Assembly: GCA_035294125.1 (NCBI GenBank)
Contig: DATGLM010000011.1
Location: 1-64,000, forward strand
Direction of reading: 5' to 3'
Length of the DNA: 64,000 bases
Source: CADDYT01 sp035294125
GTDB lineage: Bacteria > Chloroflexota > Ktedonobacteria > Ktedonobacterales > Ktedonobacteraceae
In this document: positions 1 through 8,351 of the stretch, in pieces
How the letters are laid out: each line of letters begins with the position of its first letter
Position numbering within the stretch: position 1 is the stretch's first letter
Notes under the pieces: generated by a model
What the model was told of the DNA's origin: nothing
Seen by the model: the letters and a program-made list of their open reading frames with translations, nothing else
The model's database searches: none
Made by a program: the position numbers and the translations under genes

Positions 1-1141
1 GACACTGGCACGCTGTCGAGAATTGTACAATGCTGGCCTTGCCGAACGCAAAGAGGCCTATCGTATGGCGGGCAAGTCAATCAGCTACTACGAACAGCAG
101 CGCGATCTGCCTGAGATCAAAAACGTCTTGCGAGAAGAATACCAGCAGATACACTCTCAGGTGTTGCAAGATGTTCTGCTGCGTCTCGATAGAGCCTTCA
201 AAGCCTTCTTTAGACGAGTTGCCAACGGGGAAAAACCGGGCTATCCTCCCTTTCAGGGACGCAATCGCTACCATAGCTTCACCTATCCGCAAGGGGGCTA
301 TACCCTCTCCGAGAAACGGGTCACCCGCTCGAAAATCGGTTCCATCAAGATCAAGCTGCATAGACCAATTGAAGGAACCGTCAAAACCTGCACCATCACG
401 TATGAAGCGGGACAATGGTATGCTGTCTTCTCTTGCGAGTGTGAAGCCCGGCAACTTTTGCCTGTCTCAGAAGAAGAAGTGGGTATAGACCTGGGGCTTC
501 TCCATTTTGCCGCTCTTTGGGATGGAACCTTCATCAACAATCCGAGGTACTCCCGCAAGACAGAGAAGACGCTTGAAAAGAGGCAGCAAGTTCTCAGCAG
601 AAAGAAACGCGGTTCGCATCGCCGTGAAAAAGCTCGTCGGCAGGTAGCAAAGGCCCATCGGAAAATCAGGAACCAGCGCCGTGATTTTCTGCATAAACAG
701 GCAAAAAGGCTTGTAGAGCGCTATCAAACCATCGTCTTTGAGGATGTGCAAACCGAACATCTGGTCAAGCGCCCAAAGGCGAAGCAGGATGAGAACGGCA
801 AGTACCTCCCCAACGGGGCCAGCGCAAAGGCTGGCTTGAATAAATCAATCCTTGATGCTGGATGGGCCATGTTCGTTGACGTGTGTTCCTTCAAGGCAGC
901 ATGCGCCGGTCGCAATGTGGTCAAAGTGAACCCCTACAAAACCAGCCAGATATGCAGCGCCTGTCTGCGAGAATGCCCCCACAAGGAACTGGATGTACGA
1001 ACACACGTCTGTATCCACTGTGGGGTCGTTCTCGATAGAGATACCAACGCCGCCAGAAACATCCTCAGACTTGGAAGAAGCCAACGTGGGACAACCTGCG
1101 TAGAAGCCCCTTGCCGAAAGGCTGCGGGTACTTCACTGAAT
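1..1141 (+). mobile_element. 3' part of an IS200/IS605-family element (tnpB only visible)
   Basis: The left part of the element lies outside the window. What is seen is a tnpB reading frame open from base 2, followed by a subterminal imperfect hairpin at 1103-1134 (GAAG..CCC paired with GGG..CTTC), a usual right-end feature of this family. The boundary near 1137-1141 is inferred from the hairpin and from where the antisense neighbour's coding sequence resumes; it is not proven by an empty-site comparison. No tnpA is visible. Confidence 0.65.
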
Positions 1142-1291
1142 ACGTCCATATACAATGAAGAGGATAGAGCCGACAATGGCCAGCAGGATGCCGATGCCGA
1201 TGAGGATGAAGAGGATGGCGCTGCTCGATGCGCTCCCGTCGGAACTGGTACCGTTCGCGCTGCTGGCTTGCGTGGCAGTGGGCGATGGTGA
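2..1291 (+). CDS. tnpB: TnpB, IS605-type RNA-guided nuclease (5' end outside window)
   Basis: The frame is open from base 2, so the N-terminus lies left of the window. It codes for the TnpB nuclease of IS200/IS605 elements, a compact RuvC enzyme ancestral to Cas12. The RuvC residues are all present: D in GIDLG (codon at 488), E in FEDV (codon at 740) and D in DRDTNAARN (codon at 1040). A zinc finger of the form CSAC...CIHC sits between the last two, and a basic helical region lies at about 560-720. Homology ends near NILRLGRSQRG (about 1090). No stop codon occurs before the presumed element end, so the frame runs on into flanking DNA to 1291 with a low-complexity Asp/Glu tail that is antisense to the next gene. 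The native end was probably altered by a frameshift or deletion. Function as an active nuclease is possible but not shown. Confidence 0.85.
   Translation, partial: TLARCRELYNAGLAERKEAYRMAGKSISYYEQQRDLPEIKNVLREEYQQIHSQVLQDVLLRLDRAFKAFFRRVANGEKPGYPPFQGRNRYHSFTYPQGGYTLSEKRVTRSKIGSIKIKLHRPIEGTVKTCTITYEAGQWYAVFSCECEARQLLPVSEEEVGIDLGLLHFAALWDGTFINNPRYSRKTEKTLEKRQQVLSRKKRGSHRREKARRQVAKAHRKIRNQRRDFLHKQAKRLVERYQTIVFEDVQTEHLVKRPKAKQDENGKYLPNGASAKAGLNKSILDAGWAMFVDVCSFKAACAGRNVVKVNPYKTSQICSACLRECPHKELDVRTHVCIHCGVVLDRDTNAARNILRLGRSQRGTTCVEAPCRKAAGTSLNTSIYNEEDRADNGQQDADADEDEEDGAARCAPVGTGTVRAAGLRGSGRW
1103..1134 (+). repeat. Subterminal hairpin at the IS605 right end
   Basis: Imperfect stem: GAAG plus CCC on the left pairs with GGG plus CTTC on the right, with a two-base bulge. 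In IS605 elements such a hairpin is recognised by TnpA and is also part of the TnpB guide RNA. Here it also contains the stop codon (1133-1135) of the antisense TIG-domain gene. Confidence 0.5.
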
Positions 1292-2140
1292 CAGAGCGGG
1301 CGTGACTGTGGATGAGGCTGTGGCTGATGGAGATGGTGAGGGCGAAGGCGACGGTGAAGGTGATGCTGAAGGGGTGGCTGTTGTCGTGGAGATGGTCAGC
1401 GCATTAGAGTCGGTAGCGTACATCGTGGTCTCATTCTGAGCTATAGCGGTGACAGAGTATGTTCCTGGCTGCGTACTGGCGGGAATGGTGAGAGAAAGGT
1501 TGAGGTTGCCGTTTGAGTCAGGAGTATCGCTCTGGTTGACAATCTTCTGGTTGGTATTGTTGCCTGCGACGATAGAGACGGTTACAGGCTGCGGAGGAAC
1601 CCAGTTGGCTCCGGTGACGGTGACTTGAGCACCGGGAGCGACTGTGGAGGGAGCGATGGAAATGGTGGCGAGCGGCGCGACGGTGAAGGTGTTTGAGGAA
1701 AGCGTGCTGGAGCCGTGTTTGACGACGCAGATGTAGTATTGTGAGCCGGTATTTGCGGCGTTGTCGGGCCACGTGCTCTGTACCTGAAAATTGCTACCAA
1801 CAATGAAGACCCTCGGATGGGTGCTGAAGGGTGTGAGGCCAAGATTAGAAGGATTGCCGCCATCGGTGCATTTCGCCGGGTTACCGCTGGTTGTGGTGTA
1901 GAGGCTGGCAAAACCGGTAGAGAAGCCGGAACCGCTAATAGTGATCTGCGTGCCCACGTGACCGATGGCGGTACCGTTGACGTTGGGAGAGGTGATGGAG
2001 ACCTGGGGGCCGTTTGGGATGACATTGCTCACTGCCCATGCGACTGACGTGAAGATGCTTGAGAAGAACAGCAGGCTCATTCCAACTGTCAGCAGGCAAC
2101 ACAGTGCCAGTATACGACGCCAACCAGCTATCCTGAACAC
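1133..2140 (-). CDS. TIG/IPT-domain surface protein with C-terminal membrane anchor
   Basis: 335 aa. It begins with a signal peptide or membrane anchor (hydrophobic stretch about residues 10-36, ending AWA). Beta-sandwich-like regions follow: one near residues 45-155 with an ITISGSGF motif typical of IPT/TIG folds and a Cys pair, and a second near 160-255 (APGAQVTVTGANW). A Ser/Pro/Thr linker with repeated SPSP units spans about 258-300, and a transmembrane segment lies near 308-332. It should be displayed outside the membrane and anchored at its C-terminus; the ligand is unknown. The start has GGGAGA just upstream. The last residues and the stop are supplied by the abutting IS605 right end, so the original C-terminus may have been slightly longer. 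Confidence 0.7.
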   Translation of the reverse strand: MFRIAGWRRILALCCLLTVGMSLLFFSSIFTSVAWAVSNVIPNGPQVSITSPNVNGTAIGHVGTQITISGSGFSTGFASLYTTTSGNPAKCTDGGNPSNLGLTPFSTHPRVFIVGSNFQVQSTWPDNAANTGSQYYICVVKHGSSTLSSNTFTVAPLATISIAPSTVAPGAQVTVTGANWVPPQPVTVSIVAGNNTNQKIVNQSDTPDSNGNLNLSLTIPASTQPGTYSVTAIAQNETTMYATDSNALTISTTTATPSASPSPSPSPSPSPSATASSTVTPALSPSPTATQASSANGTSSDGSASSSAILFILIGIGILLAIVGSILFIVYGRIQ

Positions 2141-2230
2141 ATCCTGTCTCCCGCAATAAGATCTCCTGTAAGATTACGACGTTATTGTACAAGACGTGTA
2201 ACAATACAGGCAAAGAGGTTATTTTTCAGA

Positions 2231-2974
2231 CTATTGAGCCTGTTCGCGCTGGCGCAGGGCCTCATAGAGCGCAATGCTGCCTGCCACCGCCGCATTGAGC
2301 GAGTTGATGTGGCCGTACATGGGAAGCCTAATGAGCAGGTCGCAGTGCTCGCGCACCAGGCGGCTGATTCCTTTGCCCTCGTTGCCGACGACGAGGGCGA
2401 GCGGGCCGGTGAGATTAGCCTGTGTGTAGAGCGTTTTTGCTGCGCCGGCCAGCCCGACGACCCAGATGTTGCGCTTTTTAAGTTCTTCGATGGTGCGCGT
2501 CAGGTTAGTTTCCTGCGCGATCAGCAGGTGTTCGGTCGCTCCCGCCGAGGTTTTGATGACGGTTGCATTGACTTCCGCCGCCCGGTGCTCTGGAATAATG
2601 ACACCATGCACTCTCGCGGCCTCGGCTGTGCGCAGGAGTGAGCCGAGGTTGTTGACATCCTGAATGGCGTCGAGGATCAGCAAAAATGGCGGCTCGTTCT
2701 TGCGTTCGGCGGCGGCCAGGATCTCATCGATATCGGCATATTTGCGCTCGCCAACAACCGCCAGCACGCCCTGGTGAACCGCTCCATGACTTAACTGATC
2801 AAGACGCGCACGCGCAACTGCCTCCACCGGAACACGACGCTGCCTGGCCTCTTGCAGAATAGAGGCCAGAGCGGGTGACTCACGCTGACCCTCTGCCAGC
2901 AAGACACGTTTAACCTGTCGCGCAGAGTGGAGCGTTTCTAAGACGGGATTGCGACCCCAGACGTATTCAGGCAT
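2231..2974 (-). CDS. rlmB: 23S rRNA 2'-O-ribose methyltransferase (TrmH/SpoU family, RlmB-like)
   Basis: 247 aa. It matches the SpoU/TrmH family, which methylates a 23S rRNA ribose with S-adenosylmethionine through a trefoil-knot fold. The N-terminal substrate-binding domain starts YVWGRNPVLETL, and a DAIQDVNNLGSLLRTAEA stretch begins the catalytic domain. The knot motifs are NEGKGISRL and MYGHINSLNAAVAGSIALYE near the C-terminus. The ATG at 2974 is preferred over the TTG four codons upstream because GAGAGG lies at ribosome-binding distance before the ATG. Length is normal for RlmB. The symbol is given by family resemblance; other TrmH-type paralogues (tRNA or other rRNA targets) cannot be excluded. 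Confidence 0.88.
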   Translation of the reverse strand: MPEYVWGRNPVLETLHSARQVKRVLLAEGQRESPALASILQEARQRRVPVEAVARARLDQLSHGAVHQGVLAVVGERKYADIDEILAAAERKNEPPFLLILDAIQDVNNLGSLLRTAEAARVHGVIIPEHRAAEVNATVIKTSAGATEHLLIAQETNLTRTIEELKKRNIWVVGLAGAAKTLYTQANLTGPLALVVGNEGKGISRLVREHCDLLIRLPMYGHINSLNAAVAGSIALYEALRQREQAQ

Positions 2975-3057
2975 AACACCTCTCAAGCATCAAGAAATGT
3001 TTCTCGCTGCTGAAAAGTATAGCATATCTGGAGTGACGTGGGAACTGTCTCCGGGCC

Positions 3058-3330
3058 TCACTTCACCACGAGGTAGCCAGGTTCTGCCAGCACTCTGTCC
3101 AGATCGTTATCGTCCGGCCTTGCCAGCATAATTTTCTGCTTTCCCCGATCGATGACCACTGTCGGAGTAATGAGCAGGCCCCGATTGACGAAGAGGACGA
3201 AGCGTTCCGCCGCCGTATTATAATTGACGTTGATGCAGCGGAAAGGCACGCCAGCCTGCCGCAACTTATTTTTTACTCGGGCGGTATGCTCACAGCCAAT
3301 TGCACCATAGATAGTTATAGACTCAGCCAT
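3058..3330 (-). CDS. Glutaredoxin-like protein with a single Cys in the active-site loop
   Basis: 90 aa, thioredoxin fold: a beta strand (SITIYGAIG), then the redox loop, then a helix (ARVKNKLRQAGVPF) and a cis-proline motif (ITPTVVI). Classical glutaredoxins have CPxC; here the loop reads GCEHT, so the second Cys is Thr, giving a monothiol type. The start at 3330 (MAESITIYG) is chosen because it matches the domain start and has GAGGTGGG upstream; a longer frame to 3384 adds a non-conserved leader. It lies alone between rlmB and rnhB on the same strand. Partner and substrate are unknown; thiol transfer or de-glutathionylation is a family-based guess. Confidence 0.7.
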   Translation of the reverse strand: MAESITIYGAIGCEHTARVKNKLRQAGVPFRCINVNYNTAAERFVLFVNRGLLITPTVVIDRGKQKIMLARPDDNDLDRVLAEPGYLVVK

Positions 3331-3430
3331 AGATTTACCCACCTCTACTATATATGAGAACTCTCTCTGACAAGAGTATAACATAAATGAACCAGATCTT
3401 GTTTATCTTCAGACAGGCAAATGAGTTAGC

Positions 3431-4090
3431 TTAGATTTCAGGGAAGAGGCCAAGTTGTTCGCGCACAGGCGAGAAACTTTTGCGATGGATGGGGCTAGGA
3501 CCATGTTCTTTGAGGGCGGCGAGATGTTGTTCAGTGCAGTAGCCTTTGTGCTGGGAGAAGCCGTAGAGAGGATATTGTTTGTGCAGAGTCAGCATCATGC
3601 GGTCACGGGTGACTTTGGCGACGATAGAGGCGGCGGCGATGGAGAGGCAGCGGGAATCGCCTTTGATGATGGCGCGCTGGGGCAGCGGCACTGTGGGCAG
3701 GCGCACAGCATCGAGCAGCAACGCCTGCGGTGGTGGCGATAGCTGGGCGAGGGCGGCGCGCATGGCGTGTTTGGTAGCTTGCAAAATATTTTGTTCGTCG
3801 ATCAATTCGACGGAGCCAATGCCAACACTAACCGCGAGGGCATGTTGCACGATGATATCGTAGAGCGTGTCGCGGGCCTGCGGCGTGAGTTGTTTGGAAT
3901 CGCGCACACCGCAGAAGCGTGCCAGCCCTTCCTCGTCGAACGGCAGGGGAAGGATGACGGCGGCTGCTACTACCGGGCCGGCGAGGCAGCCGCGACCTGC
4001 TTCATCCAATCCCGCAACAAAGCGATAGCCCTGCTGGAACAGGGCCATTTCTTCTTCGAGCGTTGGGGCCTGAAATTTAGGCGTTCTCAC
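3431..4090 (-). CDS. rnhB: Ribonuclease HII
   Basis: 219 aa. RNase HII cuts the RNA strand of RNA-DNA hybrids and removes single ribonucleotides from DNA. The signature G-L-D-E-A-G-R-G-C-L-A-G is at residues 27-38 (catalytic D29 and E30). A second acidic site is in VRDSKQLT, and the block GDSRCLSIAAASIVAKVTRD carries further conserved residues. It starts with GTG at 4090, overlapping the last 14 bp of rplS, a common rplS-rnhB arrangement that implies translational coupling. Family length is usually 190-230 aa, so this copy looks complete. Confidence 0.95.
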   Translation of the reverse strand: MRTPKFQAPTLEEEMALFQQGYRFVAGLDEAGRGCLAGPVVAAAVILPLPFDEEGLARFCGVRDSKQLTPQARDTLYDIIVQHALAVSVGIGSVELIDEQNILQATKHAMRAALAQLSPPPQALLLDAVRLPTVPLPQRAIIKGDSRCLSIAAASIVAKVTRDRMMLTLHKQYPLYGFSQHKGYCTEQHLAALKEHGPSPIHRKSFSPVREQLGLFPEI

Positions 4091-4577
4091 TGGTTTCTGG
4101 CGTTGTCGTTACCGGTGACTCAGTTTCCGCTGCAGCGGCAGCCGCTGCGGTTCTGGCGGCGCGGGCGGCCTCCTTGGCGGCGGCTTCCTTGCTTGTCATC
4201 GGACGAAGTTCCTTCAAGCGGGCAGCCTTACCGGTCAGGCCGCGCAGGTAGTAGAGCTGCTTGCGGCGCACGCGGGCGTGACGCAGAACTTCGATCTTTT
4301 CGAGACGCGGGGAGTTGATGAGAAAAGTACGCTCGACCCCCACGCCGTGCGTGATGCGGCGAACTGTGAAATTGCGATTGACGCCGGAGCCGCGCAGGCG
4401 CATCACCACACCCTCAAACGGCTGTAAGCGTTCGCGGTTCCCCTCGACAACTCTTACTTGCAGGCGAACGGTATCGCCGGTCTGGATATCAGGAATATCT
4501 TTCCGTAACTGAGCATTTTCGACAGCGGCCAGTAACGCCTGCCCTGCTGGCTTCGTTACGACTTGTTTGTCGGCCAT
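4077..4577 (-). CDS. rplS: 50S ribosomal protein L19 (bL19) with an Ala-rich C-terminal extension
   Basis: 166 aa. Residues 1-118 match bL19, which sits at the 30S/50S interface: IPDIQTGDTVRLQVRVVEG near the start, the RLQPFEGVV motif, and VRRKQLYYLRGLTGKAARL at the end of the fold. Standard bL19 is about 115 aa; here about 45 extra residues follow, very rich in Ala with Glu/Lys/Arg and then a Thr/Glu tail. Strong AGGAGG ribosome-binding site before the ATG. The 3' end overlaps rnhB by 14 bp. The extension is probably a flexible or helical tail exposed at the ribosome surface. Confidence 0.95.
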   Translation of the reverse strand: MADKQVVTKPAGQALLAAVENAQLRKDIPDIQTGDTVRLQVRVVEGNRERLQPFEGVVMRLRGSGVNRNFTVRRITHGVGVERTFLINSPRLEKIEVLRHARVRRKQLYYLRGLTGKAARLKELRPMTSKEAAAKEAARAARTAAAAAAAETESPVTTTPETSENA

Positions 4578-4656
4578 CCTACTAAACCTCCTGGGCGCTT
4601 CATGCTCAGCCGTGAGAAATGATCAGTTCAGTCAGCGGAGCATTGAGCGCGAAAAG

Positions 4657-4917
4657 CTACTTTGCGGCATTGAGCTGCTTCATGAGGCGCGATTTGCGAC
4701 GAGCAGCGTTGTTCTTGTGGATAACCCCTTTTTTGGCGGCGCGGTCGAGTTCGCTGACAGCAGCCCGAACCGCCTCTTCAGCGTTGTCAGCGTTGCCTGC
4801 GATGGCCTGGCGCGCCTTGGTTATCTGCGTCTTCACAATTGATTTTACCATGCGGTTGTGCATGCGGCGTTTTCGCTCCTGACGCATGCGCTTTTCCGCA
4901 GATGCATTATTGGGCAT
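4657..4917 (-). CDS. rpsT: 30S ribosomal protein S20 (bS20)
   Basis: 86 aa, the normal size for bS20, a helical-bundle protein that binds 16S rRNA early in assembly. It has the expected basic N-terminus (NNASAEKRMRQERKRR) and the conserved block AAKKGVIHKNNAARRKSRL near the C-terminus. The start at 4917 (MPNNAS) is chosen over a frame beginning at 4938 because it gives the family N-terminus and has GGGGAGGA upstream. It lies upstream of rplS on the same strand with a 79-bp gap, so a common transcript is possible. Confidence 0.95.
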   Translation of the reverse strand: MPNNASAEKRMRQERKRRMHNRMVKSIVKTQITKARQAIAGNADNAEEAVRAAVSELDRAAKKGVIHKNNAARRKSRLMKQLNAAK

Positions 4918-5099
4918 GTAATTACAAATCCTCCCCAAATTATCCGTCCCTTACAACGGGCGAATCTAAAAAAAGCCAACCGACAGCCGGGCTGGACTCA
5001 GTGCGCAAGGATTATAACAGATTGGCACTATACCTGTCAAATTTTTTACCAACCGGTTTGCTCGTTTCCTTCCTCCTCACCACTGCGCGGTTCGCAAAT

Positions 5100-5163
5100 G
5101 TCCTGGTAGGGGTTCTGCGGGTCGTTCGCCGTGGCGAACGACCCGCAGAACCCCTACCAGGAC
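5100..5163 (-). terminator. Perfect 31-bp-arm palindrome after the L,D-transpeptidase gene
   Basis: Arms 5100-5130 and 5133-5163 are exact reverse complements with only GT between them. The palindrome begins 20 bp after the stop of the gene at 5184. No T-tract follows on either strand, so it is not a textbook intrinsic terminator, though such a stem could stop or protect transcripts. Confidence 0.6.
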
Positions 5164-5183
5164 TGACCGGAGACGGCGAAAAT

Positions 5184-6914
5184 CTAATACAGGATAACGG
5201 AGGCGCCCCAGCTAATCTGTGGGTAGAGCCAGGCGATATCATTGGAGTTCATGTTGATACAGCCGTGGCTGCCGTTGCCGTTGAAGGCGGTGGTGCCGCA
5301 GGCGTCGGCATGCGGGAAGTTCGTGCCGGGGCCGAAGGTACATCTCCACCATGCATCATGGAAGAAGTAGCCCCCCTCGTGATACTCCATCGCATACTTA
5401 ATGTTGGTGTCAGGGTACCAGAAGGCCGACCCGGGCGGCTCGCTCGACTTGAAAACTGTCGGCGATTCCTTCAGGAAGATGCTCCAGAAGCCAGGAGGAG
5501 ATGGTTTCTCGTACTGACCGGAGACGATCTGGAAGGAGCGCACAAGCTTGCCGTTGTCGTAGTAGCGCAGCACCTGCTCGACGAGTGAGACAACGAGCAC
5601 CTGACCAGAGTTGGGGCCATAGACACCGTAGTGCTGCATCAACTCAATATCGGTTTTGTGCGGCTGATTCCAGGGAGTATTGTCGTTATAGTCCGCTTCC
5701 ATCGCTTGCAAGCTCACCATATCGTTCTGGATGAGGTCGATGGCCGCCTGGTAATCGGAGACTGCGCCGGTGGACTGAGCGTACTGCACGGCGCTATCCG
5801 CGTCTGAACCAATGCCTTGCTCATCGTACTCGTAATCCAGATTGTAGGTGTTGCCATCATAGGAGTCGTGATACTGGTGCGTGTTTCCCCAGGCTGTGAC
5901 GGCGCTGTGGAACTGCTTGAGCAGGTAGTTTGCCTGCCCCACGATGAGCGAGTATTGCAGCGAGGCAATATCACGATCAATCTGCGCGGAGACTTTCAGG
6001 TAATCGTTGATGGATTGGGCCGCGTTCAGCGCCTGCTGATCGTTATTGAGCTTTTGCTGGAAGCTTGTAGTAGACTGTCCATACGTTTTGAGCTGCTGAA
6101 TATCGGCGCTGAATTGCCGGAGCTTGGCCGCGCCAACGTAGGGGATAGCCTGCGTGGAGTAGACGGTCGTCTCCTGTAACTGGGCGTTCAATTGTGTCAT
6201 GAGATTGGAAAAGTCCTGCGGTTGCGTGGCGGCACGAAACTGTTGCAGGTCTTGCTGGTACTGTTGATTCAACGCTGTGGTATCCAGGTGCGAAGCCTGC
6301 AATTGTTTGATATCCTGCTGGAGTGTGGTCAGGTCGTTGTAGGTCGGTCCCATCAATTGCAGGGCCTGGGTAGAAAGCTTCGCATCATTGCTGATTTGCA
6401 GGTAGTCTTTGGGATATTGCGCCTTTGCCAGAGCTTGCTGATCCTGGGTGAGCTGCCTGGCAAACGTTTTGGCCTCGATAAAGCCCTGCGCCTGCCGTAC
6501 AGCCAGCGATTTCTCGAAGCTTTGCAGGTCGAGCGAAGCCTGGTAGTCGAGTTGCTGAGTAGCCTGGTATTCCAGTCCCTTTACCTGGACACTCAATGCC
6601 TGATAACGCTGCGTAAGATTGTTATAGTAATCATTCGTCGATTCATCGCTAAAGATGCCGAAAGGAGCGCTGGTATGGCTGAGTTGAGCCTCTTGTAGCT
6701 GGATGGGTTGCAGCAACGTGGCGGGGACGCCGATAGATTGGGCATGGGCAAGAAGCTGGTCGAGTGTTGCCTTGCTTGCTGTGGCCTGCTGCCGCGCCTG
6801 AGAACTGCCCCCACAGGCACTCAGCGCGAGGCTGAGCAGCAGCATCAGAAGGGTCGCGAGTGTAATAGTGCTTGCGCCCTTCCTGGCTTGCCGGGAAACG
6901 GGTTGATATGCCAT
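5184..6914 (-). CDS. L,D-transpeptidase (YkuD) lipoprotein with long helical spacer
   Basis: 576 aa. The N-terminus is a lipoprotein signal (hydrophobic core residues 15-31, lipobox LSAC with Cys34). Residues 40-400 are Gln-rich and helical, with many repeats of the type LxxxxQxLxxAQS, likely a long coiled-coil spacer across the cell wall. The C-terminal YkuD domain (about 440-576) ends with the catalytic motif SHGCINM, with Cys at about residue 552 and a His upstream in FHDAWW. Such enzymes form 3-3 peptidoglycan cross-links or attach proteins to the wall. ATG start with GGAGG 11 bp upstream. The Cys-rich CTFGPG...DACGTT insertion before the active site is notable. Family assignment is firm; the exact wall role is inferred. 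Confidence 0.9.
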   Translation of the reverse strand: MAYQPVSRQARKGASTITLATLLMLLLSLALSACGGSSQARQQATASKATLDQLLAHAQSIGVPATLLQPIQLQEAQLSHTSAPFGIFSDESTNDYYNNLTQRYQALSVQVKGLEYQATQQLDYQASLDLQSFEKSLAVRQAQGFIEAKTFARQLTQDQQALAKAQYPKDYLQISNDAKLSTQALQLMGPTYNDLTTLQQDIKQLQASHLDTTALNQQYQQDLQQFRAATQPQDFSNLMTQLNAQLQETTVYSTQAIPYVGAAKLRQFSADIQQLKTYGQSTTSFQQKLNNDQQALNAAQSINDYLKVSAQIDRDIASLQYSLIVGQANYLLKQFHSAVTAWGNTHQYHDSYDGNTYNLDYEYDEQGIGSDADSAVQYAQSTGAVSDYQAAIDLIQNDMVSLQAMEADYNDNTPWNQPHKTDIELMQHYGVYGPNSGQVLVVSLVEQVLRYYDNGKLVRSFQIVSGQYEKPSPPGFWSIFLKESPTVFKSSEPPGSAFWYPDTNIKYAMEYHEGGYFFHDAWWRCTFGPGTNFPHADACGTTAFNGNGSHGCINMNSNDIAWLYPQISWGASVILY

Positions 6915-7032
6915 TGTAACTGGTGCCTCCTATGTTTCCGGGTTCACATAGTATAATAGAGAAAGAATCATATCCCTTTATAGAAGAAAACGTACAAGCT
7001 TCCATTTATTACATCGCTTGAAAGCATGGAAA

Positions 7033-7097
7033 GTAACAAAAAGAAAGTGTAAGCATGCACTATGAGCCACTGCATGCTTACACTTTCTTTTTGTTAC
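7033..7097 (-). terminator. Perfect 27-bp-arm hairpin overlapping the cystathionine gamma-synthase stop
   Basis: Arms 7033-7059 and 7071-7097 are perfect reverse complements with an 11-nt loop. The arm overlaps the TAA stop at 7094-7096 of the minus-strand gene. A-rich and T-rich tracts sit inside the stem, so it may act as a terminator for that gene before the L,D-transpeptidase promoter. Confidence 0.65.
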
Positions 7098-8233
7098 AGA
7101 TCGAGGGCCTGTTCGAGGTCGGCGAGCAGGTCTTCGCTGTCTTCAAGGCCGATGGAGAGACGGAGCAGGGTATCGGTCAGGCCGCGCGCCTCGCGAATTT
7201 CTCTGGGGATAGAGCCATGCGTCATGGAGGCAGGATGGCAGACAAGCGATTCCACGCCGCCCAGGCTTTCAGCAAAGGTGAAGATTTTGAGGCGGCGCAC
7301 GACCCTGTCGACGTCGTCGTAGTCACCCTTGAACTGGAAAGAGACCATGCCGCCGAAACCGCTCATCTGGCGCAGCGCCAGTTCGTGGCCGGGGTGCGTT
7401 GGCAGGCCGGGGTAATAGACCTTCTCTACTTGCGGGTGCTCCGAGAGGAAGCGCGCAACAGCCATAGCGTTCTCTTCGTGCTGGCGCATGCGCACGGCCA
7501 GCGTCTTGATGCCGCGCAGTGTCAGCCAGGAATCAAAAGGCGAAGGAACGGCTCCTGCCGCGTTCTGATAAAATTTGATGGACTGGTACGTCTCTTCGTT
7601 GTTGGTCACAAGCGCGCCTCCGATGACATCGCTGTGCCCATTGATATATTTGGTCGTGCTATGTACCACGATATCGGCCCCCAGCTTCAGAGGCTGCTGG
7701 AAATAGGGGCTGGCAAACGTATTGTCAACGACGAGTAACAAATTGTGGCGATGGGCGATAGCGGCGACCGCCGCGATGTCGGCAAGGTTGAGCAGGGGAT
7801 TGGTCGGTGTCTCCAGCCAGATCATCTTTGTGTTGGGCCGGATGGCGCGCTCGTAAGCTGCCACGTCATGAGCCGCTACGTAGCTCGTTTCCACCTCGTA
7901 GCGGCTCATGACGCGCTCGAAGATGCGGTAAGTGCCGCCATAGAGGTCGTCGCAGGCGACGAGATGGTCGCCCGCGCCGAGCAGACTGAGGACTGCGCCT
8001 TCAGCCGCCATGCCGGAGGCGAAAGCCAGTCCGTATTTTCCGTCCTCCAGCGAGGCAATGCAGGCTTCAAGCGCGCTGCGGGTGGGATTCTGCGTGCGTG
8101 AATACTCATAGCCTTTATGGTCACCTATTCCTGCTTGCGCATAGGTGGACGTTTGATAAATGGGCATCATCACAGCACCCGTCGTCGGGTCCGGTTCCTG
8201 TCCCGCGTGGATAGCTCTGGTCGAAAACTTCAT
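7094..8233 (-). CDS. metB: Cystathionine gamma-synthase / gamma-lyase family PLP enzyme
   Basis: 379 aa. Cys/Met-metabolism PLP-dependent enzyme: N-terminal STRAIHAGQEPDPTTGAVM, the YSRTQNPTR motif, the PLP-binding stretch ASGMAAE, LETPTNPLL, VDNTFASP with its Asp, and the Schiff-base lysine in HSTTKYINGHSD. Such enzymes join O-acylhomoserine with cysteine, or cleave cystathionine. The start at 8233 (MKFSTRAIHAG) gives the family N-terminus and has AAGGAG upstream; a frame from 8251 adds six residues. Sequence alone does not separate synthase from lyase, so the symbol is tentative. A cobalamin methionine synthase at 53-56 kb is consistent with a methionine route but is not linked. Confidence 0.85.
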   Translation of the reverse strand: MKFSTRAIHAGQEPDPTTGAVMMPIYQTSTYAQAGIGDHKGYEYSRTQNPTRSALEACIASLEDGKYGLAFASGMAAEGAVLSLLGAGDHLVACDDLYGGTYRIFERVMSRYEVETSYVAAHDVAAYERAIRPNTKMIWLETPTNPLLNLADIAAVAAIAHRHNLLLVVDNTFASPYFQQPLKLGADIVVHSTTKYINGHSDVIGGALVTNNEETYQSIKFYQNAAGAVPSPFDSWLTLRGIKTLAVRMRQHEENAMAVARFLSEHPQVEKVYYPGLPTHPGHELALRQMSGFGGMVSFQFKGDYDDVDRVVRRLKIFTFAESLGGVESLVCHPASMTHGSIPREIREARGLTDTLLRLSIGLEDSEDLLADLEQALDL

Positions 8234-8325
8234 CCTATGTAACTCCTTCATATAGTCATAAATGTGACGAACCGTATATGCTCTGCGGTCGGGCGTCTTG
8301 TCCTGTTTTCTCTTTGATGATTGAG

Positions 8326-8351
8326 ATAGTCATTGCGCTCGCAATGACTAT
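8326..8351. repeat. Short REP-like hairpin in a divergent intergenic region
   Basis: Arms 8326-8336 and 8341-8351 (11 bp, perfect) around GCTC. The GTCATTGC/GCAATGAC core resembles the GTCATTCT/AGAATGAC core of other palindromes in the window. The rest of 8252-8547 holds no gene that I can support. Confidence 0.45.
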
